A stretch of DNA of 64,000 nt. Source: Sulfurifustis variabilis. GTDB taxonomy: Bacteria > Pseudomonadota > Gammaproteobacteria > Acidiferrobacterales > Sulfurifustaceae. This document shows, piece after piece, positions 17,871 to 26,744 of this stretch; positions within the stretch are counted from its first letter, which is position 1, and each line of letters begins with the position of its first letter. The position numbers were made by a program, and so were the translations under genes. The notes under the pieces are model-generated. The model was not told the origin of the DNA, ran no database searches, and saw only the letters and a program-made list of their open reading frames with translations. Location of the stretch: positions 930,001 through 994,000 of the forward strand of contig NZ_AP014936.1 of NCBI RefSeq assembly GCF_002355415.1, in the 5' to 3' direction.

Positions 17871-18659
17871 TCAGCCGTTTCCCGGGATCGCCTGATACGA
17901 GCCGTCGACTTCGATCAGCTTGATCGGCAACTCGAACAGAGCGCTGAGCGCCGCGCTCGTGAGCACGCGGTGCTTGGGGCCGTCGGCGATGACGCGGCCC
18001 TGCTTCAGAAGCACCACCCGCGTGATTTCGGGCGGGATCTCGTAGAGGTGGTGCGTGACGAGAATCACCGTCTTGCCGGCGCGCATCAGCGCTCGGACGA
18101 TGTCGAGGTAGAGAAAGCTCGCGCGCAAATCGAGCCCGCTCGTCGGCTCGTCGAGCACCAGGGCGTCGGGATCCTGGATGAGCGCGCGCCCGAGCAGCAG
18201 CCGCCGCTGCTGGCCGGTCGACATCGCGTCGAACGGCCGGTCCTTGAGCTCGGCAACGCCGAGCGTCTCCATCAGGCGGTTCGCGCGCTCGATCTCCTCG
18301 GGCCTGAAATGCTCGTGCGGCCAGACATCGATGCTCGAATAGAGACCGGAGAGGACGACGTTCAGGCCGAGCGCGTAGCCCGTGTAGCGGTGCTGCAGGT
18401 CGTTCGAGACGATGCCGAGACGGCGCCGCAACTCCCAGACGTTCCAGCGCTCCTGCCCGAAGAGCCGGACGTGCGTCCCGTCCTCCGCGGCGGGATAAAG
18501 CTCCTGCGACAGGAGCTTGAGCAGGGTCGACTTGCCCGAACCGTTCGGACCCAGTATGGCGGTGTGCCCGCCCGCTTCGACGTCGAGTGACAGGCCGTCG
18601 AAGACGCGGGTCTCGTCGCGGTAGACCGTGGCGTTCCGGATCTCGATGATCTTCGGCAT
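17871..18659 (-). CDS. orphan ABC transporter ATP-binding protein (YlmA/ModF-like)
   Basis: Encodes 262 residues, a single ABC domain: Walker A GPNGSGKST, Q-loop IVSNDLQ, a variant signature MSTGQQRRLLLGRAL in place of LSGGQ, Walker B ALVLDEPTSGLD, and switch His in LVTHHLYEI. The MSTGQ signature and the phrase IRNATVYRDE are shared with YlmA/ModF-like ATPases. No permease or binding protein is adjacent, so a transport role is not supported by context. Confidence 0.85.
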   Translation of the reverse strand: MPKIIEIRNATVYRDETRVFDGLSLDVEAGGHTAILGPNGSGKSTLLKLLSQELYPAAEDGTHVRLFGQERWNVWELRRRLGIVSNDLQHRYTGYALGLNVVLSGLYSSIDVWPHEHFRPEEIERANRLMETLGVAELKDRPFDAMSTGQQRRLLLGRALIQDPDALVLDEPTSGLDLRASFLYLDIVRALMRAGKTVILVTHHLYEIPPEITRVVLLKQGRVIADGPKHRVLTSAALSALFELPIKLIEVDGSYQAIPGNG

Positions 18660-18757
18660 GGACCTGTCAAAGGGCGGCCGGGGAGGGCCGGCATTCTAAC
18701 GGCAAAAGGCGGGGATGGCAGCCGCTCCGCCGCGTGCACGAGGAACGGGAGGTGCGG

Positions 18758-19612
18758 ATGAAGCGCAGGACGGATTCCCGATACGCGATGGCCGGGCTGG
18801 TCGCGGCGACGTTGCTCGGCGCTCCGGCGGCGGCCGCCGAGGAAGGCAAGGTGAGCGTGCAGTGGCTCGGGCACGCGGCTTTCAGGATTACGAGCGCGAC
18901 CGGCAAGACGATCCTGATCGACCCCTACCTCACGCAGAACCCGAGGACGCCCGAAAAGTACAAGGATCCGGATGCGCTCGGTCGGATCGACCTGATCCTG
19001 GTCACGCACGCGCACGGGGACCACGTGGGCGACGGCCCGGCGCTCGCGAAGCGGCACGACGTTCCGCTCTACGGGCCGGCGGGGCTGAACGACACCCTCG
19101 TCGCGCTCGGCATTTTGCCCGAGAAGCTCTCCCCGCGCTTCAACAAGGGCGGCACGATCACGCCGCTCGGTCAGGACATCCGGATCACGATGACGCGCGC
19201 CGAGCACAGCTCCGAGTTCCGCTGGAAGAATCCGGAGACCGGCCGAACGGAGATCCATGTCGGCGGCGAGCCGGCCGGCTTCGTCATCGAGCTCGAGAAC
19301 GGCTTCCGGATCTACCACATGGGCGACACCGGGCTGTTCGCGGACCTGCGGTTCATCGGCGAGTACTACCGCCCCGACCTCGTGCTCGTCCCGATCGGCG
19401 GGCACTTCGTGCTGAGCCCGCAGGACGCGGCCTACGCCGTGAACCGGCATCTCCGGCCGCGGGCGGTCATCCCCATGCACTATGGCACCCACCCGAAACT
19501 CAAGGGCACGCCGGAGGAGTTCGTGCGGGCCCTGGGCCGGACCGCGACCCGCGTGCATGCGCTCGCCCCCGGCGAATCGGTCAGTTTCGGGGCCGCCGGC
19601 CGAAGCCGGTGA
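18758..19612 (+). CDS. exported metallo-beta-lactamase-fold hydrolase (UPF0173-like)
   Basis: Encodes 284 residues. The signal peptide (about 1-25, ending PAAAAEE) is unusual, because UPF0173 proteins are normally cytoplasmic. The core has WLGHAAFRI, ILIDPYLTQNP, the zinc motif THAHGDHVGD, EHSSEFRW, MGDTGLFADLRFIGEYY and the late VIPMHYGTHP. These supply the metal ligands of the family. Substrate is unknown. The ATG at 18758 has GGGAGG before it. Confidence 0.85.
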   Translation: MKRRTDSRYAMAGLVAATLLGAPAAAAEEGKVSVQWLGHAAFRITSATGKTILIDPYLTQNPRTPEKYKDPDALGRIDLILVTHAHGDHVGDGPALAKRHDVPLYGPAGLNDTLVALGILPEKLSPRFNKGGTITPLGQDIRITMTRAEHSSEFRWKNPETGRTEIHVGGEPAGFVIELENGFRIYHMGDTGLFADLRFIGEYYRPDLVLVPIGGHFVLSPQDAAYAVNRHLRPRAVIPMHYGTHPKLKGTPEEFVRALGRTATRVHALAPGESVSFGAAGRSR

Positions 19613-19637
19613 CCGACCCGGCCGGACCGAAAAATAG

Positions 19638-19668
19638 TTGTGGCTTTTCCGCGCGCGTCGCGTATAGT
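19638..19668 (+). promoter_or_regulatory. candidate sigma-70 promoter of csp
   Basis: TTGTGG (19638-19643) and TATAGT (19663-19668) are separated by 19 bases. Transcription from here would give a leader of about 120 nt before the GTG at 19797, in line with the long structured leaders of cold-shock genes. The spacer is longer than ideal. Confidence 0.4.
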
Positions 19669-19796
19669 GTGCGGCGTGCAGTCCACTCCCTGTAGTCCGT
19701 TCGGAAGTACCTCCCCGGTTTCATTGGCGGCCACTCCCGCGTTCACTTTCAGGTAATGAACTGCAAACCATCGCAATTCACAAACGAGGTATTTCC

Positions 19797-20000
19797 GTGA
19801 TTACAGGTACCGTAAAGTGGTTCAACGACGCCAAGGGCTTCGGTTTCATCACTCCTAGCGACGGCGGCAAGGACGTGTTCGTGCATCACAGCGCGATCAC
19901 GGGCACCGGCTTCAAGTCGCTGGCCGAGGGCCAGAAGGTGTCGTTCGAGCTCGAGCAGACCCCGAAGGGCCCGGCTGCGGCGAACGTTCGCCCGGCCTAA
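19797..20000 (+). CDS. cold-shock protein, CspA family
   Basis: Encodes 67 residues, a single cold-shock domain. RNP-1 (KGFGFI) and RNP-2 (VFVHHSAI) are intact, and the tail ends [10 protein letters not shown]. These small OB-fold proteins bind single-stranded RNA or DNA and melt RNA structure. The start is GTG. A strong intrinsic terminator follows within 25 bases. Whether it is cold-induced cannot be told from sequence alone, though the long leader is suggestive. Confidence 0.96.
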   Translation: MITGTVKWFNDAKGFGFITPSDGGKDVFVHHSAITGTGFKSLAEGQKVSFELEQTPKGPAAANVRPA

Positions 20001-20022
20001 CCCGGCACTCTGCAGCAAAACG

Positions 20023-20058
20023 AAAGACCCCGCCGGATCGGCGGGGTCTTTTTTTTTT
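20023..20058 (+). terminator. Rho-independent terminator after csp
   Basis: AAAGACCCCGCC / GGCGGGGTCTTT form a stem of about 12 pairs with a 5-base loop, followed directly by a run of ten or more T. It ends the csp transcript. Confidence 0.92.
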
Positions 20059-20068
20059 GGCGGGCGGC

Positions 20069-20368
20069 TTATGCCGTTGGCGTCGCGGGCCGTCGGCCGC
20101 GCGGGTTCCAGATCGAAGCGGCGGCGAGTGCGCGGGTGTTCAGTTGCTCGGCGCACTGGGTCGCGTAAGCGTACACGTCGTCGCGGGAGCCGCGCCGCTG
20201 CCCCGTGATGGTCGAGCGGCCGCTTTCGAGCACGTAGCGGTACCAGTCCTTCCCCTCGGCGCCGTCGGGCGCCCCGATCTTCTCCACCAGCGCGACCTTG
20301 AACGAATGCGGGCGCGAGGACGAAGCGCGCTCGGCGGTGCGTGCGGGAACGTCCGTGGGCTGTGCCAT
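20069..20368 (-). CDS. small protein of unknown function, second gene of RRM pair
   Basis: Encodes 99 residues. The N-terminus is Ser/Arg-rich; the core PHSFKVALVEKIGA then DWYRYVLESGRSTITGQRRG and DDVYAYATQCAEQLN look like a small alpha/beta fold with beta strands rich in aromatic residues. The start lies one base after the stop of the RRM gene, so the two are surely co-transcribed and probably translationally coupled. This suggests a role with RNA, but no motif proves it. Confidence 0.65.
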   Translation of the reverse strand: MAQPTDVPARTAERASSSRPHSFKVALVEKIGAPDGAEGKDWYRYVLESGRSTITGQRRGSRDDVYAYATQCAEQLNTRALAAASIWNPRGRRPATPTA

Positions 20369-20369
20369 G

Positions 20370-20639
20370 TCAGCGCCGCCGTCCGGACGAACGACGATCG
20401 CGCGGCCGTTCCTGGTTCACCTTGAGCGAGCGGCCCTTGAACATCTTTCCGTTGAGCGCGGCCATCGCGGCGCGCGCCTCATGGCCTTCCATCTCCACGA
20501 ATCCGATGCCTCGGCACGCGCCGGTGAACACGTCGGCCACCATACGCAGCGAGCGCACGGTTCCGTGCTGCGCGAACAGTTCGCGGAGTTCCGCTTCGCG
20601 GGTGTCAGGTGCGAGATTGCCTACGAATATCGTCAGCAT
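20370..20639 (-). CDS. RRM-domain RNA-binding protein
   Basis: Encodes 89 residues. It is a single RNA recognition motif with RNP-2 IFVGNL (4-9) and RNP-1 RGIGFVEM near residue 43, then a basic Arg-rich tail (RPRDRRSSGRRR). Such small RRM proteins are known from cyanobacteria and many Proteobacteria and are often cold-responsive. The neighbouring csp gene converges on this operon. A candidate TATAGT -10 on the minus strand lies at 20817-20822, giving a leader of about 170 nt. Confidence 0.9.
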   Translation of the reverse strand: MLTIFVGNLAPDTREAELRELFAQHGTVRSLRMVADVFTGACRGIGFVEMEGHEARAAMAALNGKMFKGRSLKVNQERPRDRRSSGRRR

Positions 20640-20986
20640 GCGTGTCCTCGTGTCGATGTGGCCCGCGGGGGGCGCGTAATGCGGCCTGTCGACTCCGCGC
20701 GAAGCACGGGGTGCCAGGGTGGAGCCCGCCCTCCGGGGGAGCGGGGGAGATCAGAAAAACGGTTTGTCGCGGGAAAACGGCAAAAACGCGAGAGAAAACG
20801 GATCAGCGACGCGCGCACTATACCACATTCGGGGCCCGAATGCCGGGCGCCGACGCGCCACCCCGAGGCACGGAGGCCCACGCGCGCAGCGCCAACCGCG
20901 GCATCTACTATATTGGAAAGCAGACACCCGAGATCGGGAATTCCTCCCCGTGGACGTCGAGCGAACTGCGCCTGAGCGGGTGTCGG

Positions 20987-21477
20987 GTGTCCTGTCTCCT
21001 CCGGACCGCCACCGGAGAAGGGGCGACGCCCGAGCAGACCGCGGAGCTTCGAGACGTCGAGCGCATGCTCGCTTTCTCCTTCGTTCTCCTCGGCGGCCTC
21101 CCGGTGGTGGCCCGTTTCACGCTGCGTCGCTTCCAGCGCCGAATCGGCACGGACGGCCGCCGGCTGTTCGTCAGGCACCCGGACGGTGGACAGGTCTCGT
21201 TCGCGCCGAAGCAGGTCGTCTACAGCGATCGCCAGATCGCGTATCGCGACCAGGTCGTGACGGTGCAGACAGGCAACCGCCAGCCGCTCTACGCGGACGG
21301 CCCTATCTCGCCCCGCTGCTGCGTCGCGCAAAGAAGCTCTCGGCGCTCGGCATGTTTCGGTATCTCCTCGCGCACGGGGAAGCGGGGCTGTTAGCGAATG
21401 CCGTTTTTCTCATTGCGCTCGCGTGGGCGTTGCTCGCCACCGGCGCCTGGCGGTTGCTCCTCTCCGATTTCCCGTGA
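20987..21477 (+). pseudogene. membrane protein gene interrupted by a one-base frameshift
   Basis: One frame encodes AELRDVERMLAFSFVLLGG and continues to TGNRQPLYADG. The coherent sequence then continues one frame over as PYLAPLLRRAKKLSALGMF and a C-terminal membrane helix ending LLLSDFP. Adding one C to the CCC run near 21301-21303 restores a single frame through to the TGA at 21475-21477. The restored protein has two membrane segments with a beta-rich cytoplasmic middle. The start is uncertain (GTG 20987 or ATG 21065). It may be a true pseudogene or a sequencing error. Function is unknown. Confidence 0.6.
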
Positions 21478-21639
21478 CGGCCGGGAACCACGGCGGCGAG
21501 CCGCTCGTCGGCTGCACGGGCCTTCTAGTTCTTTTCATTCAATCTTGCCCACCTATCTCTCGTGTCTTGCGATGAGAACGCGCTTCGACACCTGAAGAGA
21601 TCCACGCAAGTTTCTGAATGAGCGCGCGACATCGCTCGA

Positions 21640-21725
21640 TCAAGAAACACCCTAGGGAAATACCTCCTTGCCCGCTTCGTCGCTCTCCATAAACATGACG
21701 CGGGGCACAACAATAAGGAGGGGGG
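21640..21725 (+). promoter_or_regulatory. conserved leader with SD / anti-SD complementarity (second copy)
   Basis: CCTCCTT (21663-21669) can pair perfectly with AAGGAGG (21715-21721) just before the start codon at 21726, leaving a 45-base interval. The leader at 6660-6751 has the same elements in the same order and spacing. The shared words TAGGGAAA/TAAGGGAAAA, CCTCCTTGCCC and AACAATAAGGA show common descent. Confidence 0.5.
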
Positions 21726-22394
21726 ATGAGCAACCGTACCGCGATACACCGGCGCCCGTTCCTCGGCGCGCTTCAACAGCTCTTCGGCCATCCCGGCACG
21801 CTGTACGACCGGCTCGATCCGGCGGACGCGCAAGCCCGGGTGCTTTCGAGCGGGACGCCCGAGGAAATGACGCGCACGGAGACCCGCTCACTGACCGAAA
21901 CGCTGGAGCGTTCGCTCCGTGCGCGGGAGGCGGTGCCGATCGGGGAGGCGATCGAGCTGGCGCGTCGGGTCGTGCACCTGCACGACCGCGTTTACGGGGA
22001 GGGGGGCGAGGGCCGGTCGGGGGTCTTTCTCCGGTCCTGGCAGCATCTCCACGCCGCGGTGCTCATTCTCTGCTCCGAACCCGGATCCCTCCCGCAGCGG
22101 CTCGACGCCTGTGTCGCGGGCATGGAAAGGATCGATGTCCGTGAGCTGCCCGGTATCGCCCGGGCGCGGTTCCTGGCCTTGCAGGCGGAGCTCGCTGCGA
22201 TGGCTCGGTCGGAGGGAGGCCTGCCGCGAATATCCGAGGAGCGGGCGAAGGCGGCCGCGACCCGGTTGATCCTGCTCTATGTTCACGTTCTCGGTGTGGC
22301 GCTCGCCTCCCGATCCGAGTCGTTCGGAAAGGCATGGCCGGGCCGGCGCGAGGCGAGACGCGAGACCTTTGCGGGTTCGGGAGCCGCCGGATGA
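21726..22394 (+). CDS. hypothetical helical protein, paralogue of the 6752 gene
   Basis: Encodes 222 residues. It shares IHRRPFLGALQQLFGHPGTL, EAIELARRVVHLHDR, SWQHLHAAVLILCSEPGS and a long C-terminal helix (ATRLILLYVHVLGVAL) with the product of 6752-7432. It is soluble or peripherally membrane-bound; the last helix is quite hydrophobic. The stop overlaps the start of the next gene (ATGA), so the two form an operon. The family is not recognised. Confidence 0.75.
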   Translation: MSNRTAIHRRPFLGALQQLFGHPGTLYDRLDPADAQARVLSSGTPEEMTRTETRSLTETLERSLRAREAVPIGEAIELARRVVHLHDRVYGEGGEGRSGVFLRSWQHLHAAVLILCSEPGSLPQRLDACVAGMERIDVRELPGIARARFLALQAELAAMARSEGGLPRISEERAKAAATRLILLYVHVLGVALASRSESFGKAWPGRREARRETFAGSGAAG

Positions 22395-22870
22395 ACGAGG
22401 CGATCCCGGTCCCCGTTCCCGACACCGGGGCGCGGCGGCTCAAGATCGCCTTCACGGCGCTGCTCGGCTTCTACGCGGTCGCCTTTGTCGTCGGCGTGTG
22501 CAACGGGCATTTCGGCTGGTGGGGGGAGGAGCGCGTGCAGCGGGAGCTGCGCGAGCAGGCGCTGGCACGGCTGACCGCGACACCGGCGGTCGATGCCGCG
22601 TGCACGCCTGCGGCCCGGCGCCTACAGGCGACGTTCGGCACGATTTCGCGGGTCAGCTTCGTCAAGGACCTCGACCGGCCGCTCCCGGCGATCGTCGCGC
22701 AGCAGCGGATTGTCTGCGCGCACCGGGAGGGCAGGACGATCATGGAGCGTTGGATCCTGTACGCGCAGCCGGATATCGACGACACGTCGCTTTGCCTGGC
22801 GATCGGCCGGAAACAGGATATCGACGATGCGATCCGGCGGTGCGGATTCGTCACGCGCCGGCTCTCCTGA
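22391..22870 (+). CDS. single-pass membrane protein of unknown function
   Basis: Encodes 159 residues. One membrane helix (about 18-38, IAFTALLGFYAVAFVVGVCNG) anchors a periplasmic domain with four Cys (in DAACTPAA, QRIVCAHREG, SLCLAIG, RRCGFV) that may form disulfides. The start overlaps the previous stop, pointing to a linked function with the 21726 protein. No family is recognised. Confidence 0.7.
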   Translation: MNEAIPVPVPDTGARRLKIAFTALLGFYAVAFVVGVCNGHFGWWGEERVQRELREQALARLTATPAVDAACTPAARRLQATFGTISRVSFVKDLDRPLPAIVAQQRIVCAHREGRTIMERWILYAQPDIDDTSLCLAIGRKQDIDDAIRRCGFVTRRLS

Positions 22871-22885
22871 CGGGACGCGGGTCCG

Positions 22886-25800
22886 CTAGTTGATCTGCGC
22901 GTAGGGTCCCGGGGCGCGGTTCTGCCGGCCGAGCAACTCGAGAAACGCCTCCGGCGAGACCGGCGGGCTGAAGCAGTAGCCCTGAATGGCGTCGCAGCCA
23001 TGGGCGCGCAGGAACGCCAGCTGGTCCTCTGTTTCGACGCCCTCCGCGATCACGCGCATGTCCAGGCTGTGCGCCATGGCGATAATGGTCTTCGTGATCG
23101 CCGCATCGTCCGGGTCCGTCGTGATGTCGCGCACGAAGGTGCGGTCGATCTTGATGAGATCGAGCGGGAACCGCTTCAGGTAGGCCAGCGAAGAGTATCC
23201 CGTGCCGAAGTCGTCCATCGAAAACGTCACGCCGATACCGTCGAGGGTCCGCAGCATCGCCGCGGCGGCCTCGACGTTGTGCATCAGCAGGCTCTCCGTC
23301 AGCTCCAGCTCCAGGTAGCGCGGCGCAAGCCCGGTCTCCTCGATCGTCCGTTTCACGACCAGGCTGAGGTCGTGGTTCATGAACTGGCGCCCGGACAGAT
23401 TGACCGCGACCCGCAGACGCTTGAAACCGGCGGCGTGCCAGCCGCGCGCGCGCGTGCAGGCTTCGCGCAGCACCCATTCGCCGATCGGCACGATGAGTCC
23501 CGTCTCCTCGGCGAGGGAGATGAAGTCGCCGGGCGGCAACAGTCCGAGCTCGGGGTGCTGCCAGCGCAGAAGGGCCTCCGCGGCGACGATGCGGCCCGTG
23601 GCGAGGTCGAGCTGCGGCTGAAAGTGCAGAAGCAGCTCGTTGCGGTCGAGGGCACGCCGCAGATCGGTTTCGAGACGCAGGCGCCTCTGCGCCCGGGCGT
23701 TGAGCTCTGCGGTATAGAAGCGGAAGGTGTTGCGACCCGACTCCTTCGCTTCGTACATGGCGGCGTCCGCGTGCTTGAGCAGCCCTTCGGGCTCGCGCGC
23801 GTCGAGCGGGTACACCGCGATTCCGACGCTCGCGCTGGTGAACAGCTCGCGTGCCCCGATCTGGAACGCGGGTCCGAAGCTCGCCAGGATGCGCTGCGTC
23901 ACGCCGGTGATCTCGTCCATCTCCGCGATCTGGCTGAGCACCACGACGAATTCGTCGCCGCCGATCCGCGCGACGCTGTCGCCGGGGCGAACGCAGGCGG
24001 CCAGGCGCTCGGCGACCGTGCGCAGCAGAACGTCGCCGGCTTCGTGCCCCAGCGTGTCGTTGATGGTCTTGAAGCGGTCGAGGTCGAGCAGCAACACCGC
24101 CGTGAGGAGGCCGTCCTCCCCGGACGCGTGCGCGGCCTGCCTCAGGCGCTCGGTGAGCTTCAGACGGTTCGGCAGCCCGGTCAGGCCGTCGTGGTAGGCA
24201 AGGTAGCGAAGCTGCTCCTCCGACTGTTTGCGTTCGGTAATGTCCTGCACAATCGCGACGAACACGGGCGGCTCGTCGTGGCGCGAGAGCTGCAGGCGCA
24301 CCTCGACCGGGTAGACGCTGCCGTCCCGGCGCCGGTGCTGAGTGACGAACGAAGTCGTCTCCTGCTCGCCGCGGCGCAGCGGCGTCAGCAGGGCCTCGAA
24401 GCTGTCCCGATCGAACTCGGGCTTGAGATCGACCGGCGTCAGCCCCTTCAGCTCCTCGAGCGAGTAGCCGAGGTTGCGCTGCGCGCCGCGGTTCACCTGC
24501 ACGATGCGCAGATCGTTGGCGTTGAAGACGTAGATCTCGTTCGACGAGTCGTCGAGGATGCGCCCCAGGCGGGCGACCGCGTCTTCGGCGCGCTTGAGCT
24601 CCGTGATGTCGCGTCCCGTGCCGCGGTAGCCCAGGAACGCGCCGTCCGGCGCGAAGAACGGCTCGCCGCTCACCTCGCTGTAGCGTACCTCACCGTTGAC
24701 GTCCCGCCGCTTCAGGACGAGGCCGTGAAACGGCCGGCGCGCTTCGAGCGTCGCACGGTGCATCCGCCAGGTTTCCTCGCTCACGTCGACGTAGGGCAGC
24801 TCCCAGCGCGTCTTGCCCAGGCTGTCGCGCGCCGGGAAACGCCGTTCGGCCTCGGCGTTTCGACGGATGCGCGTGAATCGGTAATGGGCGTCCTGCTCCC
24901 AGTACCAGTCGGAAGACAGCGCCGTGAGCTGCCGGAAGCGTTCGTCGCTCGCGCGCAGCGCCCGTTCGGCCTGCCGCCGCTCGGCGATCTCGCGCACCAG
25001 CTTGCGGGCGAGCGGCACCACCTGCCAGCGCAGGAGCAGCACGCCGGCGACGGTGACGAGCAGGACGACGCCGACCATCGGCAGAAGCTGCGCGCGTATG
25101 GGCGCGTAGATCTCGCCGCGCCGCACCTTGACGATCATGCCGAGCCCCAGGGAGCCGATCGGCGCGTGCGCGGCGAGGACGTTGCGGTGCTGCGCGTCGT
25201 TGGTGATGACGGTGCCGGTTTTTCCCTCGAGCGCGTACGCCATCGGAACCGGTTCGCCGCGGACGTGCCGCGGCGCCTTCAGTACCTTGTGTCCGTTGGA
25301 GCGGTTCGGAAGGCACTGCATCTGCACTCCGAGCGGAGCGCAGACGGCCATTGTGCCGGTGTCCCCGAGCCCGGTGACGTCTTCGAACAGCTGCTCGATC
25401 GCCGGCACCGGGATTTCGGTGCGGATCGTTCCGGCCGGCCGTCCGCTTCCGTGAAATTCGCGCGTGCCGCGCACGACCAGCCGCCCGGCGTGGATGAGCG
25501 TATGGCCGGGCCAGCCGTGCAGCTCGGCCTCGAACTCGGGCGCGCTGAACTCGCCGCGCCGGCTGACGAAACGCCCGGCCGCGTCATGCAGGGCGATCGC
25601 CGAAGCGCCGACGGTCTGCTGGATGTTGTCGACGATGGCCTCGATCTCGCGGCGCTCCGCGGTGGACAGGGTGTCGTACGAGAGCTTGTCCATCAGCGTG
25701 TTGAGGCGCGGCCGCTGGCTGATCAGCAGCGTTTGCCCGGCGGCGTGCGCCACGGCGGCCTCGAACGCCGCCAGGCGGTGTCGCAGCGAAACCTGGAGGC

Positions 25801-26515
25801 TGTCGGTCAGCACGTCCTGCGCGGTGCGCGCGAGGAGGCTGAAGCCGAGCACCCCGGAGCCGGACGCGAGGCACAAGAGCAGCACCGTGCTGAACAGCGC
25901 GATCTTGCGGTCCTCGGCGATGTCCGCGCGCGGGTCCGCGGGCATGCGGGTGTGCGCCTGCACCGTGAGCGCGATGCCGGCGAGGATCATCGAGGCCGCC
26001 GTCCATGGCCGCATGCGGGCATCGGAATAGCGGTCGAGCAGCGAATCCATGCCGGGAACGTAAGTGGCGAGATCGAGGAGACCGACGAGCGTGGCCGCGG
26101 TGACGAGGGCGTAGACCACGCCGCGCAGGGCGGCGTGCCGCGCATAGGCGACGAGCGCGATCCCGAGGCCCGCGCCGATAAAGCCCGCCGCCGCGGTGAG
26201 GTGCATGGACGGACCGCTAGCGGATGCGTGCAAACGAGCGACGGTGTCGCCGTCCAGGACCAGGGCGACAAGCGGGATGAGGACGAGGCCTGCGGGCAGG
26301 GCGCGGTCGAGGGGTATCCGGGCGAGCCGGCGCCGGGGCGCCAGAAGCTGAATCCCGAGCAGGACGAAGCAGAACGCGACCGCGGGCATGGGAAGGCTGC
26401 GGACGAGGGCCGGTGCGAGGCCTACCCGGTCCAGGGGCCACAGGGCCAAAGGCGCCATCCCGATCGCCAAGGCGACGGATCCGGCAAACGCGACGGTCAG
26501 CTTGGGAAGCTGCAT
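22886..26515 (-). CDS. membrane PAS-PAS-GGDEF-EAL cyclic-di-GMP enzyme
   Basis: Encodes 1209 residues. The N-terminus has about eight membrane helices (1-230), then a helix, an extracytoplasmic sensor region of about 250 residues and another helix before LARKLVREIAERRQAERAL. Two PAS domains follow, each ending in DITE(L/R)K. The GGDEF domain has an intact RIGGDEF and an I-site RPGD five residues before it. The EAL domain keeps EALLRW, NLSGRQF, ELTES, MDDFGTGYSSL and AEGVET. Both cyclase and phosphodiesterase activities are therefore possible. The ATG at 26515 follows AGGAG; an ATG at 26539 is an alternative. Confidence 0.93.
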   Translation of the reverse strand: MQLPKLTVAFAGSVALAIGMAPLALWPLDRVGLAPALVRSLPMPAVAFCFVLLGIQLLAPRRRLARIPLDRALPAGLVLIPLVALVLDGDTVARLHASASGPSMHLTAAAGFIGAGLGIALVAYARHAALRGVVYALVTAATLVGLLDLATYVPGMDSLLDRYSDARMRPWTAASMILAGIALTVQAHTRMPADPRADIAEDRKIALFSTVLLLCLASGSGVLGFSLLARTAQDVLTDSLQVSLRHRLAAFEAAVAHAAGQTLLISQRPRLNTLMDKLSYDTLSTAERREIEAIVDNIQQTVGASAIALHDAAGRFVSRRGEFSAPEFEAELHGWPGHTLIHAGRLVVRGTREFHGSGRPAGTIRTEIPVPAIEQLFEDVTGLGDTGTMAVCAPLGVQMQCLPNRSNGHKVLKAPRHVRGEPVPMAYALEGKTGTVITNDAQHRNVLAAHAPIGSLGLGMIVKVRRGEIYAPIRAQLLPMVGVVLLVTVAGVLLLRWQVVPLARKLVREIAERRQAERALRASDERFRQLTALSSDWYWEQDAHYRFTRIRRNAEAERRFPARDSLGKTRWELPYVDVSEETWRMHRATLEARRPFHGLVLKRRDVNGEVRYSEVSGEPFFAPDGAFLGYRGTGRDITELKRAEDAVARLGRILDDSSNEIYVFNANDLRIVQVNRGAQRNLGYSLEELKGLTPVDLKPEFDRDSFEALLTPLRRGEQETTSFVTQHRRRDGSVYPVEVRLQLSRHDEPPVFVAIVQDITERKQSEEQLRYLAYHDGLTGLPNRLKLTERLRQAAHASGEDGLLTAVLLLDLDRFKTINDTLGHEAGDVLLRTVAERLAACVRPGDSVARIGGDEFVVVLSQIAEMDEITGVTQRILASFGPAFQIGARELFTSASVGIAVYPLDAREPEGLLKHADAAMYEAKESGRNTFRFYTAELNARAQRRLRLETDLRRALDRNELLLHFQPQLDLATGRIVAAEALLRWQHPELGLLPPGDFISLAEETGLIVPIGEWVLREACTRARGWHAAGFKRLRVAVNLSGRQFMNHDLSLVVKRTIEETGLAPRYLELELTESLLMHNVEAAAAMLRTLDGIGVTFSMDDFGTGYSSLAYLKRFPLDLIKIDRTFVRDITTDPDDAAITKTIIAMAHSLDMRVIAEGVETEDQLAFLRAHGCDAIQGYCFSPPVSPEAFLELLGRQNRAPGPYAQIN

Positions 26516-26744
26516 GCAGCCCCACTCCTGCTGTGACATGGCCGGAGCTGGGCGGCCCCGTTTTCATCCGCGCGGCGGCGTCGATGCCTCGGCCGTCCTT
26601 AACCACGCGGTTCCCCTTTGATTCATAAGCTTAGCCGCATGCGGCGCCAATTCCAGCAGGAAAGCCCGTCGGATGGCGACCGCGACACCGGGGCGCTAGC
26701 ATGGCGGGCGGCTCGCGGATGTTTTGCAGCCGCCAGCCGCCACG

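Noticed and set aside
22997-26536. Very long open frame on the plus strand, antisense to the GGDEF-EAL gene
   Set aside because: The translation is rich in Arg, Gln, Val and His with no domain. The opposite strand encodes complete PAS, GGDEF and EAL motifs. Long antisense frames are normal in GC-rich genomes.
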